A stretch of 39,530 nt of DNA from Gallionella sp. UBA4737 (GTDB taxonomy: Bacteria; Pseudomonadota; Gammaproteobacteria; Burkholderiales; Gallionellaceae). The stretch covers positions 18,782 to 58,311 of the forward strand of contig DHIV01000015.1 in the NCBI GenBank assembly GCA_002403995.1, in the 5' to 3' direction. The notes beneath the pieces were generated by a model, which did not search any database, was not told the DNA's origin, and worked only from the letters and a program-made list of their open reading frames with translations. A program made the translations under genes and the position numbers. This document shows, in pieces, positions 1-7,564 of the stretch (its first letter is position 1; the number at the start of each line of letters is the position of its first letter).

Positions 1-5
1 GCATC

Positions 6-17
6 ACTCAAATGAGT
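6..17. promoter_or_regulatory. short dyad upstream of the LuxR-type gene
   Basis: ACTCA and TGAGT flank AA, followed by an AT-rich TTATAAA stretch about 20 bases before the start codon. It could be an operator or a chance palindrome. The upstream region is cut off by the window edge, so no -35 can be judged. Confidence 0.25.
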
Positions 18-39
18 TATAAAACAGAAAAAATGGAAT

Positions 40-1230
40 ATGGACTCTACGAATGCGGAACTGGTACAGCTTAGCAGTCTGATTGGACTGATCTATGAAG
101 GGGCGACCGACCCGAGCCGTTGGACTAAAGACATCCTGCCGGCTGTGGCGGAATATATCCAGGCACCAGAGTGCATTCTTTTCACGAATCTGCACACGCC
201 GCAGAATGGCGGATACTTTTTCATTCACGGCATTGCACAGGATCACGTCGATCTCTACATGAACAAGTACCAAAGCGAAGACGTCTGGACAATCGCCTAT
301 CTTGAGAAGAATATTGCGATTGAAGGAAACGTGTTCACCGGAGATGAGCTGGTGCCCCGCGAACAATTACTCGCATCAAAAATCTATAAGGAATGCCTTT
401 CCCGCGACAAGAACATGGCGCAACTGTTGTCGGGCGTTGTCTTCGGGCTTGATTCAACCACTTCCATGCCTGTAGCCTGTTCATTTTTCCGGGGTTTGCA
501 CCATCCGACATTTGATGAGGTAGACCGCGCCCGCATGCGGCTGGTTATCCCGCACTTATCGCGTTCGCTGGGTGTGATGCAGCGCCTGCGTTCGGCTGAG
601 CTGGCCGTATCAACCACTTTGACGGCGCTGGACCGGTTGCCCTCCGGGGTTTTGCTGCTGGATAGGCGCGGTGCGGTGGCATTCGCCAACAGTGCTGCGC
701 AACGGATGCTGGTGAATGGCGATGGGCTGTATTTACGCAAACTGTATAACGCTGCCGGTCGCGGTGATCTGATTGCAGAAAATGCTGCGGACAACAAGGT
801 GATCGGTGATGCGATCAGCGCCACCCTGAACCGCGACCCTTATGCAACGCCGCATTTTTCCGAGTGCGTCACGATATCTCATGCCTCCGGCTTGGCAAGC
901 TATACCTTGCAATTCTCGGCGTTAGGCAATCAAAACGAATTTGGCGGGGACAGCAGTGCATACGCGGCTATCATTTTCATTGCCGATAGCGCGCAGGAAG
1001 TAGAGATTGATCCTGCCAAATTACAAAGTGCTTACGGGCTGACTCCCGCAGAGGCGAGAGTTGCCGTGGCACTGCTGAAGTTAGGCGCAGCGAAAGAGGT
1101 CGCAGAAAAACTTGGGGTCAGCCCACACACGGTGCGTGTGCAGATCAGGCATGTTTATGCCAAGCTGGGTGTCGATACCCGTGCCCGCTTCGTCAAATTG
1201 CTGTTAGGCTTTGAAAGACGCGTTTCTTAA
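40..1230 (+). CDS. LuxR-family transcriptional regulator with PAS-like sensor region
   Basis: A 396-residue predicted DNA-binding regulator. The C-terminal part (about residues 334-392) is a GerE/LuxR helix-turn-helix: it opens with LTPAEARVA and carries the recognition segment KEVAEKLGVSPHTVRVQI followed by YAKLG. The middle (about 195-315) starts with LPSGVLLLDRRGAVAFAN, typical of a PAS-like fold. The N-terminal 180 residues are a probable ligand or signal domain with no recognised motif, and there is no receiver phosphorylation site or autoinducer-binding signature. The ATG at 40 gives the full conserved N terminus; the Shine-Dalgarno sequence is weak. The gene is monocistronic on the plus strand and its target is unknown. 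Confidence 0.85.
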   Translation: MDSTNAELVQLSSLIGLIYEGATDPSRWTKDILPAVAEYIQAPECILFTNLHTPQNGGYFFIHGIAQDHVDLYMNKYQSEDVWTIAYLEKNIAIEGNVFTGDELVPREQLLASKIYKECLSRDKNMAQLLSGVVFGLDSTTSMPVACSFFRGLHHPTFDEVDRARMRLVIPHLSRSLGVMQRLRSAELAVSTTLTALDRLPSGVLLLDRRGAVAFANSAAQRMLVNGDGLYLRKLYNAAGRGDLIAENAADNKVIGDAISATLNRDPYATPHFSECVTISHASGLASYTLQFSALGNQNEFGGDSSAYAAIIFIADSAQEVEIDPAKLQSAYGLTPAEARVAVALLKLGAAKEVAEKLGVSPHTVRVQIRHVYAKLGVDTRARFVKLLLGFERRVS

Positions 1231-1335
1231 AATCGAACAGAGGCGCCTCAACATGGGCCACGGCTGATCAACGACCTTTGATTTGCATTCGGCTAGAATG
1301 CGCGCCTGCAAAATCCCCATTACACCGATACGCAC

Positions 1336-1890
1336 ATGGCCATCAAAGCAACCGTCTTCAAAGCATCGCTCCAGATCGCCGACATGGACCGCCACTATTA
1401 CGCCGACCACGCGCTGACGCTGGCGCGGCATCCGTCGGAAACCGACGAGCGCATGATGGTGCGCCTGCTCGCCTTCGCGCTATACGCGGACGACGCGCTG
1501 ACCTTCGGCAAAGGCATGAGCAGTGGTGACGAACCCGACCTGTGGCACAAGGACCTCACCGGCGCGATCAAACGCTGGATAGAGGTCGGCCTGCCCGATG
1601 AGCGCGTCATCCGCAAGGCCTGTGGCCGCGCCGATCAGGTCGTGGTCATCAGTTACGGGCGTGCCGCCGACATCTGGTGGAACGAGAATCGCAACAAACT
1701 GATGCGTTTGAACAACCTCGCCGTGCTCAAGCTGACCAGCGAGACCACGCTGGCGCTCGCCGCGCTGGCCAGCCGCACCATGCAACTGCAATGCACTATT
1801 CAGGAAGGCCACATCATGATGACCAGCGATGCAGGCATGATAGAGGTCGAGCCGAAGATTTTGCAGGGCAGCTTTCGTCCGGCTCAATAA
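1336..1890 (+). CDS. yaeQ: YaeQ family protein
   Basis: At 184 residues this has the usual YaeQ length and its hallmark segments: MAIKATVFKASLQIADMD at the start, HPSETDERMMVRLLAFAL, and the conserved tryptophans in DLWHKDLTGAIKRWIEVG. YaeQ proteins have a nuclease-like (PD-(D/E)XK-type) fold; the cellular role is poorly defined and was historically linked to suppression of RfaH loss. A TAGAAT -10-like hexamer lies 37 bases before the ATG at 1294-1299, but no good -35 or Shine-Dalgarno is seen. The 3' end overlaps the convergent oxidoreductase gene by 7 bases, so the two transcripts would be antisense at their ends. Confidence 0.9.
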   Translation: MAIKATVFKASLQIADMDRHYYADHALTLARHPSETDERMMVRLLAFALYADDALTFGKGMSSGDEPDLWHKDLTGAIKRWIEVGLPDERVIRKACGRADQVVVISYGRAADIWWNENRNKLMRLNNLAVLKLTSETTLALAALASRTMQLQCTIQEGHIMMTSDAGMIEVEPKILQGSFRPAQ

Positions 1891-3338
1891 GAACTGGCCA
1901 GCCAGTGCTGTTCCGGCAAACCATGTTTCAGGAATAAATCTCTGGCGATTTGCAGTTGTGAGGCCGTGCCTGACGCGTAAACATCGAAGCGATGCAGGTC
2001 GGGATAATCACTGACGATTTTGGCCAAGGTGGTTTCCACATCATCAGAGTGAGCATGGGGAACGTAGGTGAAATTGTCCAGCGCATCGGCCCATGCCCGG
2101 CATAGATTGTTCTGGTAATGCCCGGCGCCGTCAGCCAGCCAATGCAGATCCATGGCCTCGGCCAGATCAAGCGACATCGCATGCTGGATCAGGCTCTTGA
2201 TCGGCGCAAAGCCCACGCCGAACGCAACGAAGATGACGGGGCGCGCGGACGCGTCTTCCAGCACGAATTCGCCGTACGGTCCTTCCACCTCTATGCTGTC
2301 GTTTGCTTTCAAGCCGCTGAACAGCAGTTCCGAAAACGCATCGTCCGATTTGCGCAGCACCTGGATCTCGATATGCCGCTCTTCACAAGGACAACTGGCA
2401 ATGGCATATTGCCCCGAGGTGCCATGTGCTGACAACCGTACCGACTGCCCGGCGAGAAAACGCAGACGCTGGCTGCGCGGCGCCAGCAAATGCAGCGCGG
2501 CTACTTGCGGATTGAACACCTCCACCGATTTGACCTTGGCCGCCAACTGCTGCATCTGGATGTCCAGCGCGCCAGCCACGTTGGCCTCGATCACCACATC
2601 GTTCACCGCCGCGCAGGAACACATCAGGAACACGCCGGTATCCTTCTCAGCCTGGCTCAACACATAATCGTGCGCATGGACTTTCTTGACTTCGCCCGAT
2701 ATCAAGCGCGCCCGGCACTCGCCGCAATTTCCGTTGCTGCATCCGTAATTGAGCGACACCCCGGCACGCAATGCGGCCTCCAAAAGAGTGTCATTGCTCT
2801 CGACGAAAAATTCATGGCCGCTGGGTTTGATGGTGACATGGGCTGACATTATTTTCAGTATCCTTTCCTGTGCGATCACTGCCTGTACTTTTGCGGCATC
2901 GGGTGGTATTTCGGCCAAATGGCGCACGATGAATGCGCGCACCGTATGCAGCGCATGCCGTGTTTCCGCGCTCTGGTCTTCCTCGATCTCGTCGATCTTT
3001 TCATCCAGCCACGACAGTACGTTGCTGTAATGCATCAGCAATGCCCTGGTGGCGGCATACTCATTGCCCAGCTCGAACAGCCGTGCCGCCAATACCTCCT
3101 TGTCCGGCAGAGCGCGTTCGAACACGCGCTTGCCGAATGCCTTCTCCTTGATCTCGGTGATGCGGCGGAATTCCGCATCGTCCTCCCATTTCGCATCGGG
3201 AAAAGCGCGCATCAACTCGTTCAGCTCAACCATGCCATCGAAGGTGTCCAGAGCGTCGCTGCGTATCAGTTCCTGCAGTGCATGCCGCGATATTCCAACC
3301 AGCCTGGTGACGCGGGAAAGGGGAAGGAAATGTCTCAT
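1884..3338 (-). CDS. HTH domain fused to [2Fe-2S] ferredoxin-FAD/NAD(P)H oxidoreductase
   Basis: A 484-residue multidomain protein. Residues about 6-48 look like a MerR/excisionase-type helix-turn-helix (LSRVTRLVGISRHALQELI, then VELNELMRAFPD). A charged helical linker follows (about 55-160). Residues about 165-255 are a plant-type [2Fe-2S] ferredoxin with Cys200, Cys205, Cys208 and Cys240 (CSNGNCGEC, then C). The rest is a ferredoxin-NADP reductase-like module with an FAD-binding segment (GQYAIASCP) and a nucleotide-binding segment (FVAFGVGFAP). The reductase half resembles oxygenase reductases and CDP-6-deoxyglucoseen reductase-type proteins. The partner is not encoded nearby. It could be a redox-sensing regulator or an electron donor whose HTH domain no longer binds DNA. 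Confidence 0.82.
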   Translation of the reverse strand: MRHFLPLSRVTRLVGISRHALQELIRSDALDTFDGMVELNELMRAFPDAKWEDDAEFRRITEIKEKAFGKRVFERALPDKEVLAARLFELGNEYAATRALLMHYSNVLSWLDEKIDEIEEDQSAETRHALHTVRAFIVRHLAEIPPDAAKVQAVIAQERILKIMSAHVTIKPSGHEFFVESNDTLLEAALRAGVSLNYGCSNGNCGECRARLISGEVKKVHAHDYVLSQAEKDTGVFLMCSCAAVNDVVIEANVAGALDIQMQQLAAKVKSVEVFNPQVAALHLLAPRSQRLRFLAGQSVRLSAHGTSGQYAIASCPCEERHIEIQVLRKSDDAFSELLFSGLKANDSIEVEGPYGEFVLEDASARPVIFVAFGVGFAPIKSLIQHAMSLDLAEAMDLHWLADGAGHYQNNLCRAWADALDNFTYVPHAHSDDVETTLAKIVSDYPDLHRFDVYASGTASQLQIARDLFLKHGLPEQHWLASSY

Positions 3339-3393
3339 GTATGTATCTTAACGTTAGTGCGGAATTTGTGAAACTACGCCTTGCGCCCATCGT

Positions 3394-3416
3394 TATGCAG
3401 GGCCCGCTCCTGCATA
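3394..3416. promoter_or_regulatory. perfect dyad in the divergent intergenic region
   Basis: TATGCAGG and CCTGCATA form a perfect 8-base inverted repeat around a 7-base spacer, between the divergent HTH-oxidoreductase and rsuA genes. It may be an operator for the neighbouring HTH-containing oxidoreductase. There is no T-tract, so a terminator is unlikely. Confidence 0.4.
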
Positions 3417-3435
3417 GATACGGAAACGTTTCATC

Positions 3436-3465
3436 ATCGCGCGCGCCTTCTGCTAAAGTCCGGGC
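3436..3465 (+). promoter_or_regulatory. extended -10 promoter placing +1 at the rsuA ATG
   Basis: TGC followed by TAAAGT (3454-3459) makes an extended -10 element. The six-base discriminator ends directly at the A of the rsuA ATG, and no Shine-Dalgarno is present, so rsuA may be a leaderless mRNA. The -35 region is poor, consistent with an extended -10 promoter. Confidence 0.4.
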
Positions 3466-4182
3466 ATGGGCAAACTGACTTTGGAACGCATCCTGCAATC
3501 GCAGGGCTTTGGCACACGCAAATGGTGCAGCGAACTGATCGCCGCCGGTGAAGTGAGCATCGCTGGCGCAACTGTTACGGACAGCCGTGCAACCTTTGAG
3601 ACCGATGGGCTCGAATTCACCATATTCGATGAGTCGTGGGTATATCATGAACATATCTATATCGCGTTGAACAAGCCGGCCGATTTCGAATGTTCCAGAA
3701 AGGCCAGTCACCACCCTGGCGTATTGACCCTGTTGCCCGAGCAATTCACCCGGCGTGATGTGCAGCCGGTCGGCCGTCTCGATCATGACACCACCGGTTT
3801 GCTACTGATGTCGGATGACGGGCCGTTCATACACACCCAATCCTCGCCCAGGCGGCACATCCCAAAAGTCTATGTCGCCACCACGCATGATCCGGTCACG
3901 CCGGAGCTGGTTGAGAAGTTGCTGGCCGGGGTGAAACTCCATGATGAGCCGGCGCCATTGGCGGCAGTGATCTGCCGCATGGTCGATACCAACCGGATCG
4001 AGATCGTGCTGGAGCAAGGCAAATACCACCAGGTCAAGCGCATGCTGGCTGCCGCCGGCAACCATTGCGTTGCGCTGTGCCGTTCGCAGATAGGCGGTTT
4101 GAAACTCGATGCGCTGGGACTGGCCGAAGGCGAGTGGTGTTATCTCGGTGATGCTCAACTGGCACTGTTGGCGCCAATCTGA
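3466..4182 (+). CDS. rsuA: 16S rRNA pseudouridine(516) synthase-type protein
   Basis: A 238-residue RsuA-family pseudouridine synthase that isomerises uridine in rRNA (U516 of 16S rRNA for RsuA itself). An S4 RNA-binding domain occupies about residues 3-45 (LERILQSQGFGTRKWC). The catalytic domain has ALNKPADFECS, GRLDHDTTGLLLMSDDG with catalytic Asp106, and KYHQVKRMLAAAGN near the C terminus. Length and motif order fit RsuA better than RluB or RluE, although the family is hard to split by eye. The gene is convergent with the EamA exporter gene, six bases away. Confidence 0.9.
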   Translation: MGKLTLERILQSQGFGTRKWCSELIAAGEVSIAGATVTDSRATFETDGLEFTIFDESWVYHEHIYIALNKPADFECSRKASHHPGVLTLLPEQFTRRDVQPVGRLDHDTTGLLLMSDDGPFIHTQSSPRRHIPKVYVATTHDPVTPELVEKLLAGVKLHDEPAPLAAVICRMVDTNRIEIVLEQGKYHQVKRMLAAAGNHCVALCRSQIGGLKLDALGLAEGEWCYLGDAQLALLAPI

Positions 4183-4188
4183 CACGCG

Positions 4189-5085
4189 CTAACTGTCCTC
4201 ACGCCTTATCGGTAAATACGCCAGCCACAGCGAGCCCCAGCGGTGCAAGCACAGCCCCAGCAGAATACTGGTTGTGCCAACCCACACCTGAGGCACCACT
4301 TCTTCGTGATTAAAGCCATGCCCGAGCAACAGCGCTATCACCGGCGTAATCAGCATCATCAAGGCAATATGTCCCGTTTCCATGTGTTTGATCATGTAGA
4401 AATACAGCATGAACCCAAGTACCGAGCCGAACATGCCCAGATACAAAATCGCCGCGATGGCACGCCCCGGCATAGCTGCAGGCCAGTGTCCGTCAAGCAG
4501 CCACCATGCGGAAAAAAACAACGGCAAAGCCACCATCAAGGTGCCCAGGGTTGTCGCCAGCGGCGAACTGTCATCACCGATTTTCTTGATCCAAACCAAA
4601 CCCAGCGATTGCAGCACCACCGCGATGAACAGTATGACCAGACCCATGGGCGCGCCATCGCCGAGATGCAGGCCGCCGCTAAACACCAGCACCAAACCGG
4701 CCAGCCCCAGTAACATGCCCGCCAGCTTGCTGGGCGTGATCGCCTCTTCCCTCAGCCACAACGCCGCGCCCAGACTGGTGATCAGCGGGGATAGTCCAAA
4801 CATCACCGAGATCATTCCCGAGCTGACGAATTGCGCTGCCCAATACGTCAACGCCATCGCCCCGAACATGGACAGGCCGCTGGCGAGATAACTTTGCCGC
4901 GCCCTGCGGTGCAAGGGAAAACGGATACGCAACACCGCAAGCAGCAAGGCGCATAACAGTGTGCCTGCTGCCATGCGCGACAACACCGCAAAACTGGATC
5001 CGACACCGAGCGCGCTCCACTTGATGGCAAGCGGCGTGGTAGACCAGATCAGAACGACTGTAACAAACGCGGCCGGAAGTGACAT
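4189..5085 (-). CDS. EamA/DMT family transporter under a leader-type switch
   Basis: An inner-membrane drug/metabolite transporter of about 298 residues with roughly ten hydrophobic segments and two EamA repeats (LIWSTTPLAIKW at the start; LGLAGLVLVFSGG and LGMFGSVLGFMLYFYMIKH later). Members export metabolites such as amino acids or nucleosides; the substrate cannot be read here. I use the ATG at 5085, which has GGAG eight bases upstream, rather than an upstream in-frame ATG at 5136 that lies inside the terminator hairpin. No promoter is visible between the terminator at 5119-5156 and the ATG, so expression probably depends on read-through from the leader promoter at 5306-5335. Confidence 0.88.
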   Translation of the reverse strand: MSLPAAFVTVVLIWSTTPLAIKWSALGVGSSFAVLSRMAAGTLLCALLLAVLRIRFPLHRRARQSYLASGLSMFGAMALTYWAAQFVSSGMISVMFGLSPLITSLGAALWLREEAITPSKLAGMLLGLAGLVLVFSGGLHLGDGAPMGLVILFIAVVLQSLGLVWIKKIGDDSSPLATTLGTLMVALPLFFSAWWLLDGHWPAAMPGRAIAAILYLGMFGSVLGFMLYFYMIKHMETGHIALMMLITPVIALLLGHGFNHEEVVPQVWVGTTSILLGLCLHRWGSLWLAYLPIRREDS

Positions 5086-5097
5086 ACGATTTCTCCA

Positions 5098-5120
5098 AAC
5101 GAACAAACGAACAAACGACA
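5098..5120. repeat. short tandem repeat in the EamA 5' leader
   Basis: The 8-base unit AAACGAAC occurs almost three times in tandem between the terminator T-tract and the EamA Shine-Dalgarno. It keeps this part of the leader unstructured, and copy-number change could alter spacing. Confidence 0.6.
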
Positions 5121-5156
5121 AAAACAAAAAGGCCACAACATGTATCTGTGGCCTTT
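5119..5156 (-). terminator. intrinsic terminator / candidate attenuator before the EamA gene
   Basis: A perfect 10-base stem (AAAGGCCACA at 5128-5137, TGTGGCCTTT at 5147-5156) with a 9-base loop. Read on the minus strand it is followed by TTTTTGTTTTTG, a classic Rho-independent terminator. It lies 32 bases after the stop of the leader reading frame and 34 bases before the EamA ATG, so transcription from the leader promoter must cross it to reach the transporter. Confidence 0.82.
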
Positions 5157-5188
5157 CGGGAGCTGTTGATACTGACAGTGCTTAAACG

Positions 5189-5299
5189 CTAACTCTCCTG
5201 ACTACGACACGTGAAACGCGACAACTTGCGCAGGGGCAAGCCGGCGCGCACCGCGACGTGCAGGGAAGGGGCGTGATGAATGGAGCGCAGAAAAATCAT
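5189..5299 (-). CDS. 36-codon leader peptide upstream of the EamA transporter
   Basis: A short basic peptide running from MIFLRSIHHAPSLHV to FTCRSQES at its C terminus, with five Arg and three His. Its ATG is exactly where the +1 of a strong promoter is expected, so the mRNA would be leaderless. An intrinsic terminator follows 32 bases after the stop, then the EamA gene. There is no run of a single amino acid as in classical biosynthetic attenuators, so sensing, if any, would be through the nascent peptide or an effector of translation. It could instead be an independent small gene with its own terminator, but then the transporter would have no visible promoter. Confidence 0.55.
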   Translation of the reverse strand: MIFLRSIHHAPSLHVAVRAGLPLRKLSRFTCRSQES

Positions 5300-5305
5300 G
5301 CGTGG

Positions 5306-5335
5306 ATTATCGGGCAGTAATTGAGGCCATGTCAA
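5306..5335 (-). promoter_or_regulatory. strong sigma-70-type promoter of the EamA leader
   Basis: On the minus strand a consensus -35 TTGACA (5330-5335) and a -10 GATAAT (5306-5311, five of six consensus) are separated by 18 bases. The predicted start site, six bases beyond the -10, coincides with the A of the leader-peptide ATG at 5299. Confidence 0.75.
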
Positions 5336-5338
5336 TTT

Positions 5339-5357
5339 GGATGCGTTTCGCGCATCC
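5339..5357. promoter_or_regulatory. dyad between the divergent EamA leader and ylqF
   Basis: GGATGCG and CGCATCC form a perfect 7-base inverted repeat with a 5-base spacer, just upstream of the -35 of the minus-strand leader promoter. It is well placed for a regulator acting on either divergent gene. Confidence 0.35.
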
Positions 5358-5406
5358 GAGAGCGGCGCAGAGTAAAATCCACTTTTGATTATCCATCCCA
5401 TCATCC

Positions 5407-6294
5407 ATGTCCATACAGTGGTTTCCCGGTCATATGACCTCGGCGCGCAGAAAAGCGGCCGAGACGATGGAGTTCATCGATGTTGTCGTAGAAGTGCTGG
5501 ACGCGCGCTTGCCACAAGCGAGCTGCAACCCGTTGATCACCGAGCTGCGTCTGCTGCGCCAGCGCCCATGCCTGAAGATACTCAACAAGGCGGACCTCGC
5601 CGATCCCGTCGTCACGCAGGCATGGCTGAATTTTTTCAACAAGCAGGCCGGCGTCAATGCGGTGGCGCTGAGTTGCAAGAATGCCGGCGATGCCGCGAAG
5701 GTTCCCAGGCTGTGCCAGCCGTTGGCACCGCATCGCAACAGCACCCACAAGCCGCTGCGCATGATGATCATGGGCATCCCCAACGTCGGCAAATCCACGC
5801 TGATGAACATGCTGCTCAAACGCCGTGTCGCAAATGTCGGCGACGAACCCGCCGTGACCAAGTCGCAGCAGAGCCACAACATCAACGACCGCATGACGCT
5901 AACCGACTCGCCCGGCCTGCTGTGGCCCAAGATCGAAAAACCGGAAGATGGCCTGAAACTCGCCACCATACACGCCATCGGCCGCAATGCCGTCATTGAA
6001 GAAGAGGTTGCAGAATTTCTTGCCGCTACTCTGCTTGTGCGTTATCCCGGCCTGCTTGCCGCGCGCTACGATGTAGTCGAGGAGGGGCTGGACGGCGTGG
6101 ATGTGATCGAAGCCATCGCGAAGAAGCGCGGCTGCCTGCTCAAAGGCCGGGGCGGAGAACCGGATATGGAAAAGGCAGCTATGATCTTGCTGACCGAATA
6201 TCGCAGCGGCAAACTGGGCCGCATCAGTCTGGAGGCGCCGGGAATGAGAGACTCCGTGCCGGAGCTTTCCGGCGGGCAGCCGGTCCTGAACTGA
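5407..6294 (+). CDS. ylqF: ribosome biogenesis GTPase YlqF/RbgA
   Basis: A 295-residue circularly permuted GTPase. The G4 motif NKAD (60-63) comes before G1 GIPNVGKST (122-130) and G3 DSPG (166-169), the order that defines the YlqF/RbgA group. The N terminus IQWFPGHMTSARRK is the family signature. RbgA proteins assist late assembly of the large ribosomal subunit. A C-terminal helical domain (about 200-295) follows. The gene is divergent from the EamA leader; TAAAAT at 5373-5378 is a possible -10, and no clear Shine-Dalgarno precedes the ATG. Confidence 0.92.
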   Translation: MSIQWFPGHMTSARRKAAETMEFIDVVVEVLDARLPQASCNPLITELRLLRQRPCLKILNKADLADPVVTQAWLNFFNKQAGVNAVALSCKNAGDAAKVPRLCQPLAPHRNSTHKPLRMMIMGIPNVGKSTLMNMLLKRRVANVGDEPAVTKSQQSHNINDRMTLTDSPGLLWPKIEKPEDGLKLATIHAIGRNAVIEEEVAEFLAATLLVRYPGLLAARYDVVEEGLDGVDVIEAIAKKRGCLLKGRGGEPDMEKAAMILLTEYRSGKLGRISLEAPGMRDSVPELSGGQPVLN

Positions 6295-6444
6295 GTTGCA
6301 AGAATCTGCCCTGGGCGAACAGGACGCCAGAAATGGCACCTTGCCCCTTCTGGTCATATTGCCTTCACTTCGCACGCCGCTGTCAACGTGATAAAGTCAT
6401 GCCCGGCTACCTGCACAACCCCGATTTCCAGAAAGGATTCATGT

Positions 6445-6972
6445 ATGAAAAAGACCATTAGCCATCTCGCTGTCGCTTTCAGTCTTGCGGCGAGTATCAG
6501 CCTGGCGCACGCTGAAGGCAAAGAATGCGGTGAAAACATGCCCTGCCAACCTCATGGGGCTGCTGATGGCAGTTTGTTCAGCAGGCTGGATACCAACGGT
6601 GACGGTTCGATTTCAAAAGCCGAATTCAATGCTTTCAATGCCCGGCACTTTAAGAATCTGGACACCAACAAGGACGGCAAGATCACGCCGGATGAATTGC
6701 AAGCCGTCCAGAATCAAACTGCTCAAAGTCCGGAAATGGGGCACGGCAATGTAGCGACGCATCTGGATATGCGTTTCAATGCGGCCGATGCCAACCATGA
6801 TGGCGGACTGGATCGCGCAGAGGCAAAAGACATGCCTATGCTATCCAAGTACTTCGATGAGGTGGATGCCAACAAGGATGGAAAGGTAACACGCCAGGAA
6901 TACTTTGACGCGATGCCCTTGTTGCACGGTGTCAAGAAGATGGATATAAGCGGAAAATCGCAATCGATGTAG
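6445..6972 (+). CDS. exported EF-hand protein with four calcium-binding loops
   Basis: A 175-residue protein starting at the ATG at 6445, with AAAGGA seven bases upstream; an upstream in-frame start at 6388 would break the signal peptide. Residues 1-23 are a signal peptide ending AHA. Four EF-hand loops follow: DTNGDGSISKAE (49-60), DTNKDGKITPDE (73-84), DANHDGGLDRAE (115-126) and DANKDGKVTRQE (141-152). All carry Asp at positions 1, 3 and 5 or the usual Asn variant. It is probably a periplasmic calcium-binding protein; partners are unknown. A long hairpin follows the stop. Confidence 0.88.
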   Translation: MKKTISHLAVAFSLAASISLAHAEGKECGENMPCQPHGAADGSLFSRLDTNGDGSISKAEFNAFNARHFKNLDTNKDGKITPDELQAVQNQTAQSPEMGHGNVATHLDMRFNAADANHDGGLDRAEAKDMPMLSKYFDEVDANKDGKVTRQEYFDAMPLLHGVKKMDISGKSQSM

Positions 6973-6989
6973 TAACGCCGGAAGTGACA

Positions 6990-7024
6990 AATGACAAGGC
7001 CAGCTTCACGCTGGCCTTGTCATT
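6990..7024. terminator. long hairpin after the EF-hand gene
   Basis: A perfect 15-base stem (AATGACAAGGCCAGC and its complement) with a 5-base loop, 17 bases past the EF-hand stop and just before the end of the convergent gene at 7052. There is no strong T-tract. It probably serves both strands as an RNA 3' end or stability element. Confidence 0.65.
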
Positions 7025-7051
7025 CATGCGGCGTTGCAAACGGATTAAGCC

Positions 7052-7477
7052 TTAGTCCCCGCGGTCTCCACGGTCTCCACGGCCATGGCCCCTGTTCCCA
7101 TGGTCGCCGCGATTTTCGTTCCGATGTCCTTGGTTTTCGCGACTACGGGTATCCGGTTGGTACCTGCCCTCTTTCACGAAGTATACGGGACGATTACAGG
7201 CATTGTACTCGCGGCAATGTTTGGCCCAGTGCCTCTCGTGACCGGGGGGCACATGCAAATAGAGAGGCTCGACCACAACGTTCGGCGGCTGACGGACAAT
7301 GATCATCGGCTGTGCATAGAGTACCGGTGGAGGCGGGGCGTTGCCGAACTGCACCTGACCATAAACGCCCGGGCTGATTTCACCGCCGACACTGAGGTTT
7401 ATGATGGCGGGTCCCGCATGGGCAGGCAGACTGGCGAGAACAAGGCCTGCAAAGAATGTGGCTAGAATGGCTTTCAT
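7052..7477 (-). CDS. small secreted protein with PPGH/CxxYxAC motif and Arg/Gly/Asp-rich tail
   Basis: A 141-residue exported protein of unknown function. I start it at the ATG at 7477, preceded by AAAGGAA, with a signal peptide (MKAILATFFAGLVLASLPAHA). The central part has VPPGHERHWAKHCREYNACN and PVYFV, a conserved block I associate with small envelope proteins of betaproteobacteria. The last 35 residues are a low-complexity tail with repeats of RGDHGNRGHGRGDRGD, likely disordered. The two Cys residues in the block could form a disulfide. Confidence 0.7.
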   Translation of the reverse strand: MKAILATFFAGLVLASLPAHAGPAIINLSVGGEISPGVYGQVQFGNAPPPPVLYAQPMIIVRQPPNVVVEPLYLHVPPGHERHWAKHCREYNACNRPVYFVKEGRYQPDTRSRENQGHRNENRGDHGNRGHGRGDRGDRGD

Positions 7478-7564
7478 GATGTTCCTTTCGGGGTTCGAAT
7501 CCATGGAATGTTTGAGCTTGATACGCCGTTGTTGTCCGGCAGGCGTCTCAGGATGACATTATAG

